Source: Desulfosporosinus acididurans (GTDB taxonomy: Bacteria > Bacillota > Desulfitobacteriia > Desulfitobacteriales > Desulfitobacteriaceae). Taken from it: a stretch of DNA of 64,000 bases. A program made the position numbers and the translations under genes. Within the stretch, counting starts at the first letter, position 1. The number at the start of each line of letters is the position of its first letter. The DNA lies in the NCBI RefSeq assembly GCF_001029285.1, contig NZ_LDZY01000009.1, positions 124,001 to 188,000 of the forward strand. Reading direction: 5' to 3'. The notes below the pieces were generated by a model that did not search any database, was not told the origin of the DNA, and saw only the letters and a program-made list of their open reading frames with translations. Positions 23,836 to 32,735 of this stretch are shown here, one piece after another.

Positions 23836-24141
23836 TTACCAATTATTACGTCGTTGTGATTGGAAGCAGTCACGGCAATAAACTGGTTTGTCACCGGATG
23901 GTTGGAAAGGAACCATGGTCTCTTTTCCACATTCAGCGCAAACTGCTGGGAACATTTCTCGTTGCTGGCGACCGTATCCGCCATTATTACCACGAGTTTG
24001 TTGCTTTCGGGCTGCACGACAGGATGGGCAACGACCCGGTTCATTGGTGAATCCTTTTTCAGCATAGAATTCTTGTTCATTGGCGGAAAAAACGAATTCT
24101 TGACCACAATCTCTGCAAACAAGGGTTTTGTCTTCGAACAT
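23836..24141 (-). CDS. CxxC-x17-CxxC zinc-ribbon protein, copy 2
   Basis: The protein is 101 residues with start ATG 24141 after TTAGGAGG. It differs from copy 1 (14724-15029) at only a few residues (E for N at position 3, N for S in the first ribbon's flank, N-N for G-G in the linker). All eight zinc ligands (CRDC, CPSC, CAEC, CRDC) are kept. Leader, terminator region and downstream flank are also duplicated. Confidence 0.87.
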   Translation of the reverse strand: MFEDKTLVCRDCGQEFVFSANEQEFYAEKGFTNEPGRCPSCRAARKQQTRGNNGGYGRQQREMFPAVCAECGKETMVPFQPSGDKPVYCRDCFQSQRRNNW

Positions 24142-24324
24142 AAAAAAACCTCCTAAATTTTCTGCCCGCTGGTGTGGGATTTAATCTTCCCATAGCTTTA
24201 GGCATTTAAGAAGGTCTTGGTATATCCACATATCATAACGAGCGACTTTTAGTATATCAGAATTGAGGCTGATTCACAACCAATTATTCGGAAATATTTA
24301 AAACATCTCCGATTTCTAATTCAC

Positions 24325-24437
24325 TCGCTACCACCTCCAAACCCAATAAATCCCAGAAGCCAGTCAACCTATCGGACTCCTTAAATCCAGCAGGATGGAT
24401 GTCTTTATCTATTAGATACGGGAAGAGGGAGGTGCTG
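24325..24437. repeat. Interspersed repeat family, copy
   Basis: CGCTACCACCTCCAAACCCA, AATAAATCCCAGAAGCCAGT, AATCCAGCAGGATGGATGTC and GATACGGGAAGAGGGAGGTG follow the module order of the copy at 15211. It likewise lies behind a zinc-ribbon block. Confidence 0.65.
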
Positions 24438-24485
24438 TAATGGACAACTTATAGCTTGAAAATCTATAAAAAGTGGTGAACGTAA

Positions 24486-24655
24486 TTGAAAGATACAAAG
24501 CATGGAATTTTTGGTGGATTAGTGATCTTTGTCGCAATCTTGATTGGTATGATATCAATTCTAATGAACAAGAGAGTTTTATATTACATCCAGGAGAAAC
24601 AAAAACATTTTTGTCATTAACAGCATTTCCAACCAATATTGAAAATAATGGCTAA
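24486..24655 (+). pseudogene. Frameshifted small exported-protein gene
   Basis: From TTG 24486 one frame gives MKDTKHGIFGGLVIFVAILI-GMISILMN, a signal-anchor-like start. A second frame continues from the same point with ESFILHPGETKTFLSLTAFP and ends at TAA 24655. The two halves make sense only joined by a frameshift near 24565. The remaining protein is unrecognised and short. Confidence 0.45.
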
Positions 24656-24763
24656 GGCCAGGGAACACTCAATGGACCTAATCTAATATTGCTGTTTAAT
24701 AAAAATGAACTTTGACCCGGCAAGGAAACCGCACTTTTTCGATATTTTGGAGGGAGAAATGAA

Positions 24764-26077
24764 ATGCTTAAAACTAAATTTACGTTATTAATTATCGTAG
24801 TTTGGATTATAATGTTTTGTTTTCCAAATGATTCGGAAGCAGCTACAGAAAAATTATCAGGTGCAGATAGGTACGCCACTTCGGCTATCATTGCGGAAAA
24901 TGGTTGGAAGCAATCGGACTACGCCATTCTAGCCTACGGTAAAAGTTTTCCGGATGCTCTAATTGCGGCACCTTTAGCCAAAAAGTATAATGCACCAATA
25001 CTCTTGACTGAGAGTAATTTCGTCCCTAAAGATACTTTAAATATGATACAACAATTGAAGATTACTCATATTATTATCATTGGAGGCACGGGTATAATTT
25101 CATCCTCTGTGGAAAATCATTTGACCTCATTAGGTATAAACACGACAAGATTATACGGCCAAGACAAATATGAAACCAGTATAATAGTTGCCAACCATCT
25201 AGATAATGTCAATCAAATCGCAATAGTAACAGATGAAGACTTTGCGGATGCCTTGTCGATATCTCCTATAGCCGCTAAAATGAATATGCCCATTATATTA
25301 ATCCCACACAACGTACTACCAGATGTTGTAAGAGGCTATGTGAAAACTCATGGAATATCTAAAACTTATATTATTGGCGTAGGTTCTTCGTTAGATAAAA
25401 GTTTAGTAAATGAACTGCCTAATGTTGAACAAATAAATGGGCAGGATAAATACCAGAGGAATCTGGCTGTTCTTGATAAGTTTAAAAGTGAAATGGATCT
25501 AGATACAATTTATTTAACTTCAGGTGAATATTTTGACGATGGCCTATCGGGTTGTGCTTTAGCGAGTGCAAATTGTAATCCGTTGCTTTTGGTTAGCGAA
25601 AATTCGGTATTACAGAAAAACTATTTGGATGAGCACGAAATTACAAAGTATAACGTTGTTGTGCTTGGAGGGCTTGTTAAAGAAGAGGCGACTCTTGCTT
25701 CATCAAGTACTACTAACTATAAAGAAAAGACTATACGAGATGTAACCAACGTAGCCCCCCAAGATATAACAAAAATTGTTTTCTATGATGGAAGAGGTGG
25801 ATTAAATAAACCTCTAACAATTGAAGATAAACAAGATATTAGCAAGTTTATGGATTATTTAGATGGATATGTGCTAGAGAAAGCGAAGAATCCGGAGCCT
25901 TCCACAGGGTGGATACATGAGGCAGCATTTTATATGAATGATAAAGAAGTAATGGATATTACTTTTGTGGATCCAATAATCATAAATAAAAATTACTATA
26001 CTATTTTAAAAAGCACCTTGGATAATAAAAAAATTGATACATTTTTAAAGTCAATTGACCCAACTTATGTAATTTAG
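24764..26077 (+). CDS. Cell wall-binding repeat 2 (CWB2) protein
   Basis: The protein is 437 residues. A signal peptide (residues 1-27, cleavage after S-E-A) is followed by three CWB2 repeats to about residue 320: LSGADRYATSAIIAENGW with SFPDALIAAPLA and IIIIGGTGIIS; LYGQDKYETS with DFADALSISPIAA; INGQDKYQRNLAVLD with YFDDGLSGCALA and VVVLGGLV. CWB2 modules anchor clostridial proteins to cell-wall polymers. The C-terminal ~110 residues (DITKIVFYDGRGGL) form a separate unrecognised domain, presumably the functional part. RBS GGAGGG is good. Confidence 0.9.
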   Translation: MLKTKFTLLIIVVWIIMFCFPNDSEAATEKLSGADRYATSAIIAENGWKQSDYAILAYGKSFPDALIAAPLAKKYNAPILLTESNFVPKDTLNMIQQLKITHIIIIGGTGIISSSVENHLTSLGINTTRLYGQDKYETSIIVANHLDNVNQIAIVTDEDFADALSISPIAAKMNMPIILIPHNVLPDVVRGYVKTHGISKTYIIGVGSSLDKSLVNELPNVEQINGQDKYQRNLAVLDKFKSEMDLDTIYLTSGEYFDDGLSGCALASANCNPLLLVSENSVLQKNYLDEHEITKYNVVVLGGLVKEEATLASSSTTNYKEKTIRDVTNVAPQDITKIVFYDGRGGLNKPLTIEDKQDISKFMDYLDGYVLEKAKNPEPSTGWIHEAAFYMNDKEVMDITFVDPIIINKNYYTILKSTLDNKKIDTFLKSIDPTYVI

Positions 26078-26166
26078 TGTGAAAGTTTGTTTATTGTTCA
26101 AAGTATTGGCAGCACTTTAGCCTCTACTTATAAAAAACCATTGATATTACTGGCATCAAGTTTTAG

Positions 26167-26195
26167 TCAGCCCGCCCATCCCCAGATTCGGGAAG
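26167..26195. repeat. Short dispersed repeat, also at 29012
   Basis: CAGCCCGCCCATCCCCAGAT-TCGGGAAG recurs with one change at 29012-29040. It is unrelated to the main repeat family as far as can be seen. Confidence 0.55.
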
Positions 26196-26205
26196 GGTTG
26201 TCACT

Positions 26206-26300
26206 TTGCTTGATATTTTGGAAAACAGAGAACAGTTAGTGGAATGTGCGATGAAAGCTTTATTTGCATCAAGAAATAATCCCACAAAGCCTAAGTAGCA
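26206..26300 (+). pseudogene. TfoX-N gene fragment (3' segment)
   Basis: CTTGATATTTTGGAAAACAG, AGAACAGTTAGTGGAATGTG and TTTGCATCAAGAAATAATCC match bases 4349-4430 of the intact TfoX-N gene, with a stop (TAG) introduced after P-K. The 5' part is missing. Confidence 0.85.
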
Positions 26301-26316
26301 TAAAAGGGGAAAGAGC

Positions 26317-26360
26317 ATAGCCGCTCTGATAGAGGGGAGGGGTAATTGGCAGGCAACCTT
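26317..26360. repeat. Interspersed repeat module
   Basis: CATAGCCGCTCTGATAGAGG and GGAGGGGTAATTGGCAGGC resemble the AGCCGCTCTAATAATGGGTAG module at 20360. Confidence 0.4.
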
Positions 26361-26526
26361 CGGGATGCCTTGATATATGTCAATTATTTTAAGGAGCGGC
26401 ACGTTCATTGCATGTGGGTTTTTGAGGGTTTGTATTTGTGGGGAAATTTATTAGTTTTAAACCTTATTTAGACTTTATTAAAAAGGACGAGTTGTCTTCT
26501 TTGTAGGCAGCTTGCCCTTATTTATT

Positions 26527-26640
26527 TCATTCAGGATAGTAAATGACCATGCTCAAAAGGCAAATATCATTGCCGGTATTTTTATAGACATGAGGGCGAT
26601 CAGCCTTAAACCGGACGGATGAACCACAATCAATGGTCAG
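26527..26640 (-). pseudogene. Cupin-domain (XRE regulator) C-terminal fragment
   Basis: The minus strand reads IDCGSSVRFKADRPHVYKNT, GNDICLLSMVIYYPE and a stop. This is the characteristic end of XRE-family regulators with a C-terminal cupin (the R-P-H-x-Y-x-N and M-V-I-Y-Y-P motifs). Everything upstream is missing. Confidence 0.7.
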
Positions 26641-26668
26641 TTGGAGTAAACTAAATCAATTTTTACTT

Positions 26669-26702
26669 GGCCTCTGCCTAAGCTGGCGGGGGTCTTTTTT
26701 TT
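26669..26702 (+). terminator. Intrinsic terminator
   Basis: GGCCTCTGCC pairs along its full length with GGCGGGGGTC (G-U pairs allowed) and is followed by eight T. It lies directly before the intron-like sequence at 26703. Confidence 0.75.
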
Positions 26703-26755
26703 GTGTGATGGAACGCCGTGTGAAGGGAAACTGTCATGCACGGTGTGTGGCAGGA
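26703..26755 (+). mobile_element. Group II (class C-like) intron remnant, domain V
   Basis: GTGTG directly follows the T run of a terminator. Then comes GGAACGCCGTGTGAAGGGAA and ACTGTCATGCACGGTGTG. The second part matches group II intron domain V of the bacterial class C type: CGC triad, C-C-G-T-G stem with C-A-C-G-G, a GAAA-type loop. Class C introns insert just after terminator hairpins and begin GTG(C/T)G. The ribozyme body and reverse transcriptase are absent, so this would be an internally deleted relic. Confidence 0.5.
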
Positions 26756-26987
26756 AAAATGGCCGGAAATAATACATATAATTTAGGATACATGTGCATG
26801 ATTCCTCATATCTTAATATCATATGATATAATTAATCTAAATTAACTGCTTGGGGAATCGTTTTAGAAATTTATTTAAATGAGTTGGATCAAATCCATTA
26901 AGGAGCAAAAAGTCTATTTAAAGAAATTTAAACAAGGATAAGTTAACATTAGAAAAGCGCATTTAATGCAAGGGAGAAAAGTTCTGT

Positions 26988-28295
26988 ATGGATTTGGTTG
27001 CTGAACTGACTAAACGCAGAGTGATGGAAGGTGAACTGCAGGAAAAGGAAACGACGTTAAGTACCGTTTTAGACGCCGTACGTGATGCCATCGCTATCCT
27101 TGATGATCATGGAAATGTTACTTTCTGGAATACTGCTGCGGAAAAGCTCTTCGGTTACCCCCAGGAAGAAATTTTAGGGAAGGATCTACACTTGTTGGTG
27201 GTGCCGGAAGAACATCTTTATGAGACTTATAGTAAGGCTTATAATCATTTTAAAACAACCGGAAAAGGCAATGCTATAGGGAAAATAATGGAGTTTAAAG
27301 CTAAACATAAAGATGGCCGAACGTTTGTTGTAGAGCTTTCGCTTTCGGCCATGAGGATCAAGAATACCTGGCATTCGGTGGGAATTGTTCGTGATATCAC
27401 CGAACGCAAGCAGGAACAGGAAGAACTTAAAAACAGTCGACAAAAATATCTGGAATTAACCGAGAATGCCCCAATTGGAATTATAAGCTGTGACTATAAG
27501 GGCAATATTATTTATGTAAATCAAATAGTTTTAGAAATACTGGGTTCAACAAGTATTGAGGAGACAAAAAAGATCAACCTCTTAACTTTTCCTTTGCTGG
27601 TTAGGCACGGCCTTTCAAGACAACTTGAAGAATGTTTAAAAAGTAACAAGTCCGCTATGCATGAAATCAACTATGAATCTAAATGGGGAAAGAAAGTATG
27701 GTTAAGAATCCATATTAAACCACGGAAAAATAGAAATACCGTAATAGGTGCTCAAGTAATTATCGATGATATAAGTGAAAGAAAACAGCTGGAAGAGAAA
27801 CTCTTCCTTTTATCTATTACTGATTCCCTGACGAGTGTATACAACCGTCGTTTTTTTATTCAAAAACTCGAAGAAGAAATAGAACGTGTCAAGCGAACGG
27901 GCCGTAAGTTTTCCGTGATAATGATGGATATAGACCACTTTAAGTGCGTCAATGACCGTTTTGGCCATAACTGTGGCGATTTCGTTCTAAGAAAAATTAT
28001 GTCAGAAACGATTAAGAAGATTCGAAAAATAGATACTCTGGCTCGCTGGGGTGGTGAGGAATTTATAATACTGTTGCCGGAAACCACAATAAATAAGGCT
28101 GTAGTTTTGGGGGAAAAACTGCGTGAACGTCTAAGTAGAATGGATATTCCGAATGTGGGCAATGTTACTGCAAGCTTCGGAGTTGCTGAGTACAATCCCG
28201 GAGATACAGTTGATACAATAGTACAAAAGGCAGATGACATGATGTACCAGGCGAAATCTGCAGGCAGGAATTGTGTGCGATATATTCGAGAATGA
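26988..28295 (+). CDS. PAS-PAS-GGDEF diguanylate cyclase
   Basis: The protein is 435 residues, soluble, with no membrane helix. It has a short N-terminal coiled coil, PAS 1 (residues ~25-140: VLDAVRDAIAILDDHGNVTF, WNTAAEKLFGY), PAS 2 (~150-270: NAPIGIISCDYKGNIIYVNQ), and a GGDEF domain (~275-435). The catalytic motif is RWGGEEFI and the product-inhibition I-site R-K-I-D lies five residues before it, so it should make c-di-GMP and be feedback-inhibited. PAS domains imply a cytoplasmic signal; no cofactor is evident. No EAL domain is present. Confidence 0.92.
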   Translation: MDLVAELTKRRVMEGELQEKETTLSTVLDAVRDAIAILDDHGNVTFWNTAAEKLFGYPQEEILGKDLHLLVVPEEHLYETYSKAYNHFKTTGKGNAIGKIMEFKAKHKDGRTFVVELSLSAMRIKNTWHSVGIVRDITERKQEQEELKNSRQKYLELTENAPIGIISCDYKGNIIYVNQIVLEILGSTSIEETKKINLLTFPLLVRHGLSRQLEECLKSNKSAMHEINYESKWGKKVWLRIHIKPRKNRNTVIGAQVIIDDISERKQLEEKLFLLSITDSLTSVYNRRFFIQKLEEEIERVKRTGRKFSVIMMDIDHFKCVNDRFGHNCGDFVLRKIMSETIKKIRKIDTLARWGGEEFIILLPETTINKAVVLGEKLRERLSRMDIPNVGNVTASFGVAEYNPGDTVDTIVQKADDMMYQAKSAGRNCVRYIRE

Positions 28296-28787
28296 AAACA
28301 ACTACTTTGTATTAGAGATATTTACCTCGAAAACAGCCTAGGCTATACGTTGCTTGCTAACAAGGTTTATCAATTTCTGAATAATCACTCTAGAACTGAT
28401 TTATAGGATTGCTGCAATTAACATGATTGTCACTGGAATTATTATTTTTGGTTTGCAACAATTCTTATTTAAATGCCATATCCACCACTAGAACGTTTTG
28501 GGCGTTTGCAGGTTAGATTGGCGATAGATAGTGATAGTTTTGCGTTCTAAGTTAACATAACTTTCCTAATACTTTTATGCCGAACATTGCTATAATAATC
28601 TTATTTTCAAACCTGCGATGGCTTTGCGAATCCAGGGCGGCAACTGTCACTCAGCAGGCCACTATAACTGTGACTATTAATGCGGAGACAAGTCGGATAC
28701 GACTATTTAATATACAAATCTTTTCGGATCATATATGGTTTTCAGCTACATGATTAGGCAAAGAACAAAGGAATATCGGATCCAATG
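28296..28787. other. Intergenic stretch
   Basis: Nothing supported was seen. A short open reading at 28625-28755 (T-V-T-Q-Q-A-T-I-T-V-T-I-N-A) has a beta-strand-like composition but no start or family. Confidence 0.4.
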
Positions 28788-28813
28788 TAAAAAGCCTAGG
28801 CATTTACCTAGGC
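28788..28813 (-). terminator. Terminator of the 32-aa peptide gene
   Basis: GCCTAGG-CATTTA-CCTAGGC with a T run on the minus-strand side, 9 bp after the stop codon of the small gene. Confidence 0.8.
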
Positions 28814-28821
28814 AAAAACCA

Positions 28822-28920
28822 TTAAGCTGCTGCAGAGGCTGCGACCAATCTCAATAATGCAACCAAAAAGCCTAAGAATCCTAAGAATCCTAATAGCCCA
28901 TAAATCCAAAAAATAGGCAT
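28822..28920 (-). CDS. 32-aa hydrophobic microprotein
   Basis: The ATG at 28920 follows GAGGAGGTGAACGGG, one of the best ribosome binding sites in the window. The peptide is MPIFWIYGLLGFLGFLGFLV-ALLRLVAASAAA: one continuous membrane helix with a repeated G-F-L unit and one Arg. A perfect terminator follows. RBS, coding and terminator together argue for a real gene. It could be a small membrane peptide of sporulation, a regulator of a membrane complex or a type I toxin-like peptide; no family was recognised. Confidence 0.7.
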   Translation of the reverse strand: MPIFWIYGLLGFLGFLGFLVALLRLVAASAAA

Positions 28921-29011
28921 TCCCGTTCACCTCCTCATTTAGAGTTCCCATAAGAATTAGAAGCTTCTTGATGTATTCTATTCAGCATGTCCCTTTCGTG
29001 TTCATAGGTTA

Positions 29012-29040
29012 ATGTTAGCCCGCCCATCTCCAGATTCGGG
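29012..29040. repeat. Short dispersed repeat (see 26167)
   Basis: AGCCCGCCCATCTCCAGATT-CGGGAAG is the second copy of this 27-bp sequence. Confidence 0.55.
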
Positions 29041-29103
29041 AAGAAGATCCGATTGTGACAATAACCGAGAATGAGTTAATTTATATAGTCATGGTAAAGA
29101 AAA

Positions 29104-29138
29104 TGTCCAATTAATAGAATAAAATTGGACATTTTTTG
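29104..29138 (+). terminator. Intrinsic terminator
   Basis: TGTCCAATT/AATTGGACA stem followed by TTTTTTG. The only frame it could serve is a ~25-codon stretch just upstream (ITENELIYIVMVKKMSN) with no start signal. Confidence 0.75.
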
Positions 29139-29150
29139 TTCACAACAGCT

Positions 29151-29200
29151 AAAGCCCCCAACTCTCATTTAGCTCTCAACTAAAACGGTGGGGGCTTTTA
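29151..29200. terminator. Bidirectional terminator-like hairpin
   Basis: AAAGCCCCCA pairs with TGGGGGCTTT across a long loop with T and A runs on either side. Confidence 0.6.
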
Positions 29201-29372
29201 CTACGACTTTTAATTATTATAAGAAGGTTTTAATTCTTATATTTATCGACTATATTTGACAATGAAGGAAGGGATTATGAAAATAATGTTGAAATATAAG
29301 AGGTGTTATAAACGAATCGCTAATTCATAACTACATCGCAGCAGTTTTAGAAACAGAGAGGAAGCCGGTAGT

Positions 29373-31160
29373 ATGTTGAAACGACCAAAACTTAACCGAA
29401 GTATCTTAGTCTTAATTATTGTATCGGTTTTAGTCGCCCTGGGAGTTGGCACAATAAACATTTATAAAACCGAAGCCAACAGTAAACAAAGTATGGACCT
29501 TTATACAAAAACTCTGAATGAAAGTTATGATCAAAATATTCGCTTTGTCACCCAACAAGCTATTAGTACCTTGAATGGAATTTATACTCAAGAGCAGCAA
29601 GGAAAACTCACGGAAGCGCAGGCCAAACAGTTAGCGGCAACCGTTATGACAAAGGTGCGTTACGGAGATACTAATCAAGGCTATTTTTGGGGAGATACAA
29701 TCGACGGTCTTTGTGTCTTTCATGGAACAGATCAATCATTAGTAGGGACCAATCGAAATAATGCCCAAGATTCCAAAGGCGATTATTATATTCAGGAGAT
29801 CCGAAAAGCCGCTGTCGCCGGCGGAGGCTATATCAATTTTTGGTTTCCCAAAGCTGATCCTAACGACAAAACTCAGTATCCTAAACGTGGCTATGCCTTG
29901 GAGTTTAAGCCCTGGCAATGGATTATTGGCACAGGAAATTATGTGGATGATATCCAAAGGACAATAGTCCAGCGTCAAGCAGCAGTTGATCAAGAAAATC
30001 GAGTATCAATTGCTTATACGATTGCAGGAATGTTGTTAGTAATACTTGTTTCTGTAGGCTTTTCCTTACTTGTAAACCGGAGGCTAACAAAACAGCTTGA
30101 GCCTATGGCAGAAACTGCGATTGAAGTTGCTAAGGGAAACCTTAATGTTCCGGAAATTAAAGCGGAAGGCGACGATGCCATTGGGCATTTGGGTAAGTCT
30201 TTGAACACTATGGCAAAACAATTACGAGACCTTGTTCAACGAGTTAGTTTATCATCAGAACAAGTTGCTTCGACATCAAACGAACTGAGTAGTGGAGCAG
30301 AACAATCCGCTCAGGCGTCTAACCAAATCACCATGGCAATAACTGAGGTTTTCCATGGAACAGAGAAGCAGCTTGCAACCGTTGAAAATTCCAGAAATAT
30401 TGTTACCACTATTATGGATGGCATCAAAAAAATCCTATCCTCTTCTCAAGGCGTGGTGAGCACATCGGAAAAAGCCGCAGAAGCTGCTCTCCAGGGAAGT
30501 AAGGCGATTGAGCAAACGATCGAACAAATGAATATTATTGAAAAAATAGTAGGTGTCTCTGCAGAAGTGATCCAAGAACTGGGCGACGAATCGAAAGAGA
30601 TCAGCCAGATTGTTGATATGATATCGAATATTGCCTCACAAACCAATTTACTGGCACTAAATGCCGCAATTGAAGCGGCACAGGCAGGGGAACAAGGCAG
30701 AGGTTTTGCAGTAGTTGCCGATGAAGTGAAAAAATTGGCTGAACAATCCGGTCAAGCCGTCCAGCAAATTGCGGAATTAATTTCATCAGTTCAAAGTAAC
30801 ACTCAAAAAGCGGTAACAACTATGGGGCAAGGGACCAAAGAAGTGTCCATTGGTATGGACGTCGTAAGAAGTGCGGGTCAAACCTTCAATGAAATCAGTG
30901 AACTAGTGAATTCAACGTTACTCGAAATACGGGGAATTTCTGAAGAAATAAAGCATACAGCGTCTGGAAGCAATCAAATTGTCGATGCAATTCAAGAGCT
31001 GGATGAGGCAAGCCTAATTATCGTGAATCAAACACAGACTGTTTCTGCATCAACTCAAGAGCAGGCCGCTTCCATAGAAGAAATTGCAACGGGGAGCAAA
31101 GTGCTTTCTGATATGGCCCAAGAACTAAAAGCTGCTACAGAGATGTTTCAATTGGCTTAA
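29373..31160 (+). CDS. Methyl-accepting chemotaxis protein with single Cache domain
   Basis: The protein is 595 residues. TM1 lies at ~10-30. The extracellular sCache_2 domain (~35-205) has [46 protein letters not shown] and VDDI, which is diagnostic. TM2 lies at ~212-233, followed by HAMP (~235-285) and a long cytoplasmic signalling hairpin. Its tip reads [38 protein letters not shown]. sCache_2 receptors often bind small carboxylates, but the ligand is not readable. The start ATG follows AGAGAGGAAG. It is an orphan receptor with no che genes nearby. Confidence 0.95.
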   Translation: MLKRPKLNRSILVLIIVSVLVALGVGTINIYKTEANSKQSMDLYTKTLNESYDQNIRFVTQQAISTLNGIYTQEQQGKLTEAQAKQLAATVMTKVRYGDTNQGYFWGDTIDGLCVFHGTDQSLVGTNRNNAQDSKGDYYIQEIRKAAVAGGGYINFWFPKADPNDKTQYPKRGYALEFKPWQWIIGTGNYVDDIQRTIVQRQAAVDQENRVSIAYTIAGMLLVILVSVGFSLLVNRRLTKQLEPMAETAIEVAKGNLNVPEIKAEGDDAIGHLGKSLNTMAKQLRDLVQRVSLSSEQVASTSNELSSGAEQSAQASNQITMAITEVFHGTEKQLATVENSRNIVTTIMDGIKKILSSSQGVVSTSEKAAEAALQGSKAIEQTIEQMNIIEKIVGVSAEVIQELGDESKEISQIVDMISNIASQTNLLALNAAIEAAQAGEQGRGFAVVADEVKKLAEQSGQAVQQIAELISSVQSNTQKAVTTMGQGTKEVSIGMDVVRSAGQTFNEISELVNSTLLEIRGISEEIKHTASGSNQIVDAIQELDEASLIIVNQTQTVSASTQEQAASIEEIATGSKVLSDMAQELKAATEMFQLA

Positions 31161-31186
31161 TATTAGCTGATTTCATTTTTGTAGTG

Positions 31187-31500
31187 TTACTTTCGCTTAG
31201 AAACAGTAATTTTAGTTTCAGTAAATTGCCGCAATTCGTAGAAACGAGCTTGGTTCCTTATTATTAACATTTTATTTCCGCCTTTTTGAAATTCATAATC
31301 GACTTTTACCACTTCTACATGATAAATATTTTGATACCCGCCAGCGAAGACAAACGAAAGTGCAAGGGTCAATCCAATCTCAGAAGATGAAACGCCAAAT
31401 CTTGTTGCAAACCAGTAAGAGATCATTGGTCCTATAAAACCAGCGCCAAGGCCATTAAACAGATTGACCAATGCTAATTTTGCTATGCTTTTATTTTCTT
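31187..31500 (-). pseudogene. MFS transporter fragment fused to unknown sequence
   Basis: The minus strand reads KLALVNLFNGLGAGFIGPMI, SYWFATRFGVSSSEIGLTLA and LSFVFAGG. This covers two helices and the connecting loop typical of the middle of an MFS transporter. It then changes abruptly to unrelated residues (YHVEVVKVDYEFQKGGNKML) and stops. There is no start codon at the natural N-terminus. Confidence 0.65.
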
Positions 31501-31579
31501 GCCGTCGAATTGTTCGTTCCTTAGATAATCGATTGCCATAATTTATCTGGAAGATTGACTATTTTCTATTTCAATAGAC

Positions 31580-31620
31580 AAGCGCCTCTTTGGGACAAAA
31601 TCCAAAAAGGCGCTTATTTG
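31580..31620. terminator. Bidirectional intrinsic terminator
   Basis: AAGCGCCTCTTTGG pairs with CCAAAAAGGCGCTT. It lies 25 bp after the isochorismatase-like gene's stop on the minus strand. Confidence 0.8.
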
Positions 31621-31644
31621 TTAGTTTACTGAAAAGTTGCGTTT

Positions 31645-32214
31645 TTACCCTAAGGAATTGATCCAAGCGTCAACCGTAAGCACATCCGCCTGGCGGGGGA
31701 ACACTTTCTCAGTAAGAATACGGTGAACTTCTGGGTCAGCATCTAGGCATGCATCTGAAAGCACCTTAAGCGCATAGTCTTTATCTGCCGCTTCTCGCAA
31801 TGTTGATAGAACTACACCACTTGTTGCAATTCCACTTAGGATTAACGTTTCAATTTGACGAGATCGGAGAACGATTTCGAGGTTGCTGCCTGCGAATGCG
31901 CTAACTCTATACTTCGTAACGATAGGTTCGTCTGTTTTCGGCTTGACGGATTCGTGAATTTGAGTTGCAATGTCTGAAACAGTCATTCCACTGGATTTGG
32001 AAATTGCTGAGAACGCTTTGTTTTGAGGATTAATTTCGGGATAACCTTCGCTAAATGCAACTCGAACAAAAATGACAGGAATAGAGTGTCGGCGAGCGGC
32101 TTCGACGGCTCTTTGGATCGAAAGCACTCCTTTCTCGTGTTCTGCAAAACGCGATACGATACCATTTTGCATATCCATGACTAACAGGGCAGTCTTGTTA
32201 TGATTGGTTTGCAA
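31645..32214 (-). CDS. Isochorismatase-like protein lacking the nucleophilic cysteine
   Basis: The protein is 189 residues, starting at TTG 32214 nine bases after AAAGGAG. The isochorismatase/nicotinamidase fold is clear: TALLVMDMQNGIVSRF (Asp at ~14), VIFVRVAF, VTKYRVSAFAGSNLEIVLRS (Lys of the triad) and LILSGIATSGVVLSTLREAA. In cysteine hydrolases of this family the last motif reads A-T-x-x-C-V; here Val occupies the Cys position. It therefore either has a different chemistry, like isochorismatases proper, or acts without a Cys nucleophile. It is a single gene flanked by terminators. Confidence 0.85.
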   Translation of the reverse strand: MQTNHNKTALLVMDMQNGIVSRFAEHEKGVLSIQRAVEAARRHSIPVIFVRVAFSEGYPEINPQNKAFSAISKSSGMTVSDIATQIHESVKPKTDEPIVTKYRVSAFAGSNLEIVLRSRQIETLILSGIATSGVVLSTLREAADKDYALKVLSDACLDADPEVHRILTEKVFPRQADVLTVDAWINSLG

Positions 32215-32437
32215 TGTGTTTTACAACTCCTTTTCTAGTGTTAAAATAACAGGGGAATTCCCCACATATTATAACTGGAGAGTTCTCCACATGTCAACAA
32301 TGTACATTAAAATAAATTATAGGATGTGCTGATAAAGTGAGTAATTCAGATACAACCCAAATACGTTCGGAACACCGTGTCAAGGGGGCCTTGAGGCAGT
32401 GAATGGTGGTTTAGAAAACTGTTAGGAGCTAAGAATC

Positions 32438-32483
32438 GCCAGACTGTTCCGTATTTTGTGGGCAGTCTGGCTTCTTTGTTTTT
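32438..32483 (+). terminator. Intrinsic terminator
   Basis: GCCAGACTG/CAGTCTGGC stem followed by TTCTTTGTTTTT. No upstream gene was recognised on this strand in 32215-32437. Confidence 0.7.
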
Positions 32484-32646
32484 CCAGGGCAGAATGATAA
32501 CTTTAACGTCAATATCTGGCTGTACTAATGTCCCAAGGTGATTTTCGTTTTACTAAAATATCTTTATCGAACTTGATTATTAAAAAATGTATTGAGATGA
32601 ACTTCCTTCAAACCTGCGCGAAGTTTTGATTACTATTGAAATTTCA

Positions 32647-32680
32647 GAAGCTGCCAAGTGTTGGCAGCTTCTTTTATAAT
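32647..32680. terminator. Intrinsic terminator
   Basis: GAAGCTGCCAA-GTG-TTGGCAGCTTC followed by TTTTAT. It lies about 60 bp beyond the stop of the minus-strand TauE/SafE gene. Confidence 0.7.
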
Positions 32681-32735
32681 CCTAGTTATATGACGCAAAG
32701 TCTGGTTCTCAACGTCAACAATTACCATCCTCTGG

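Noticed and set aside
32340-32400. Hairpin CAAGG-GGG-CCTTG in a gene-free stretch, thought of as an RNA element
   Set aside because: A short palindrome alone; no promoter or terminator pair around it beyond the separate hairpin at 32438.
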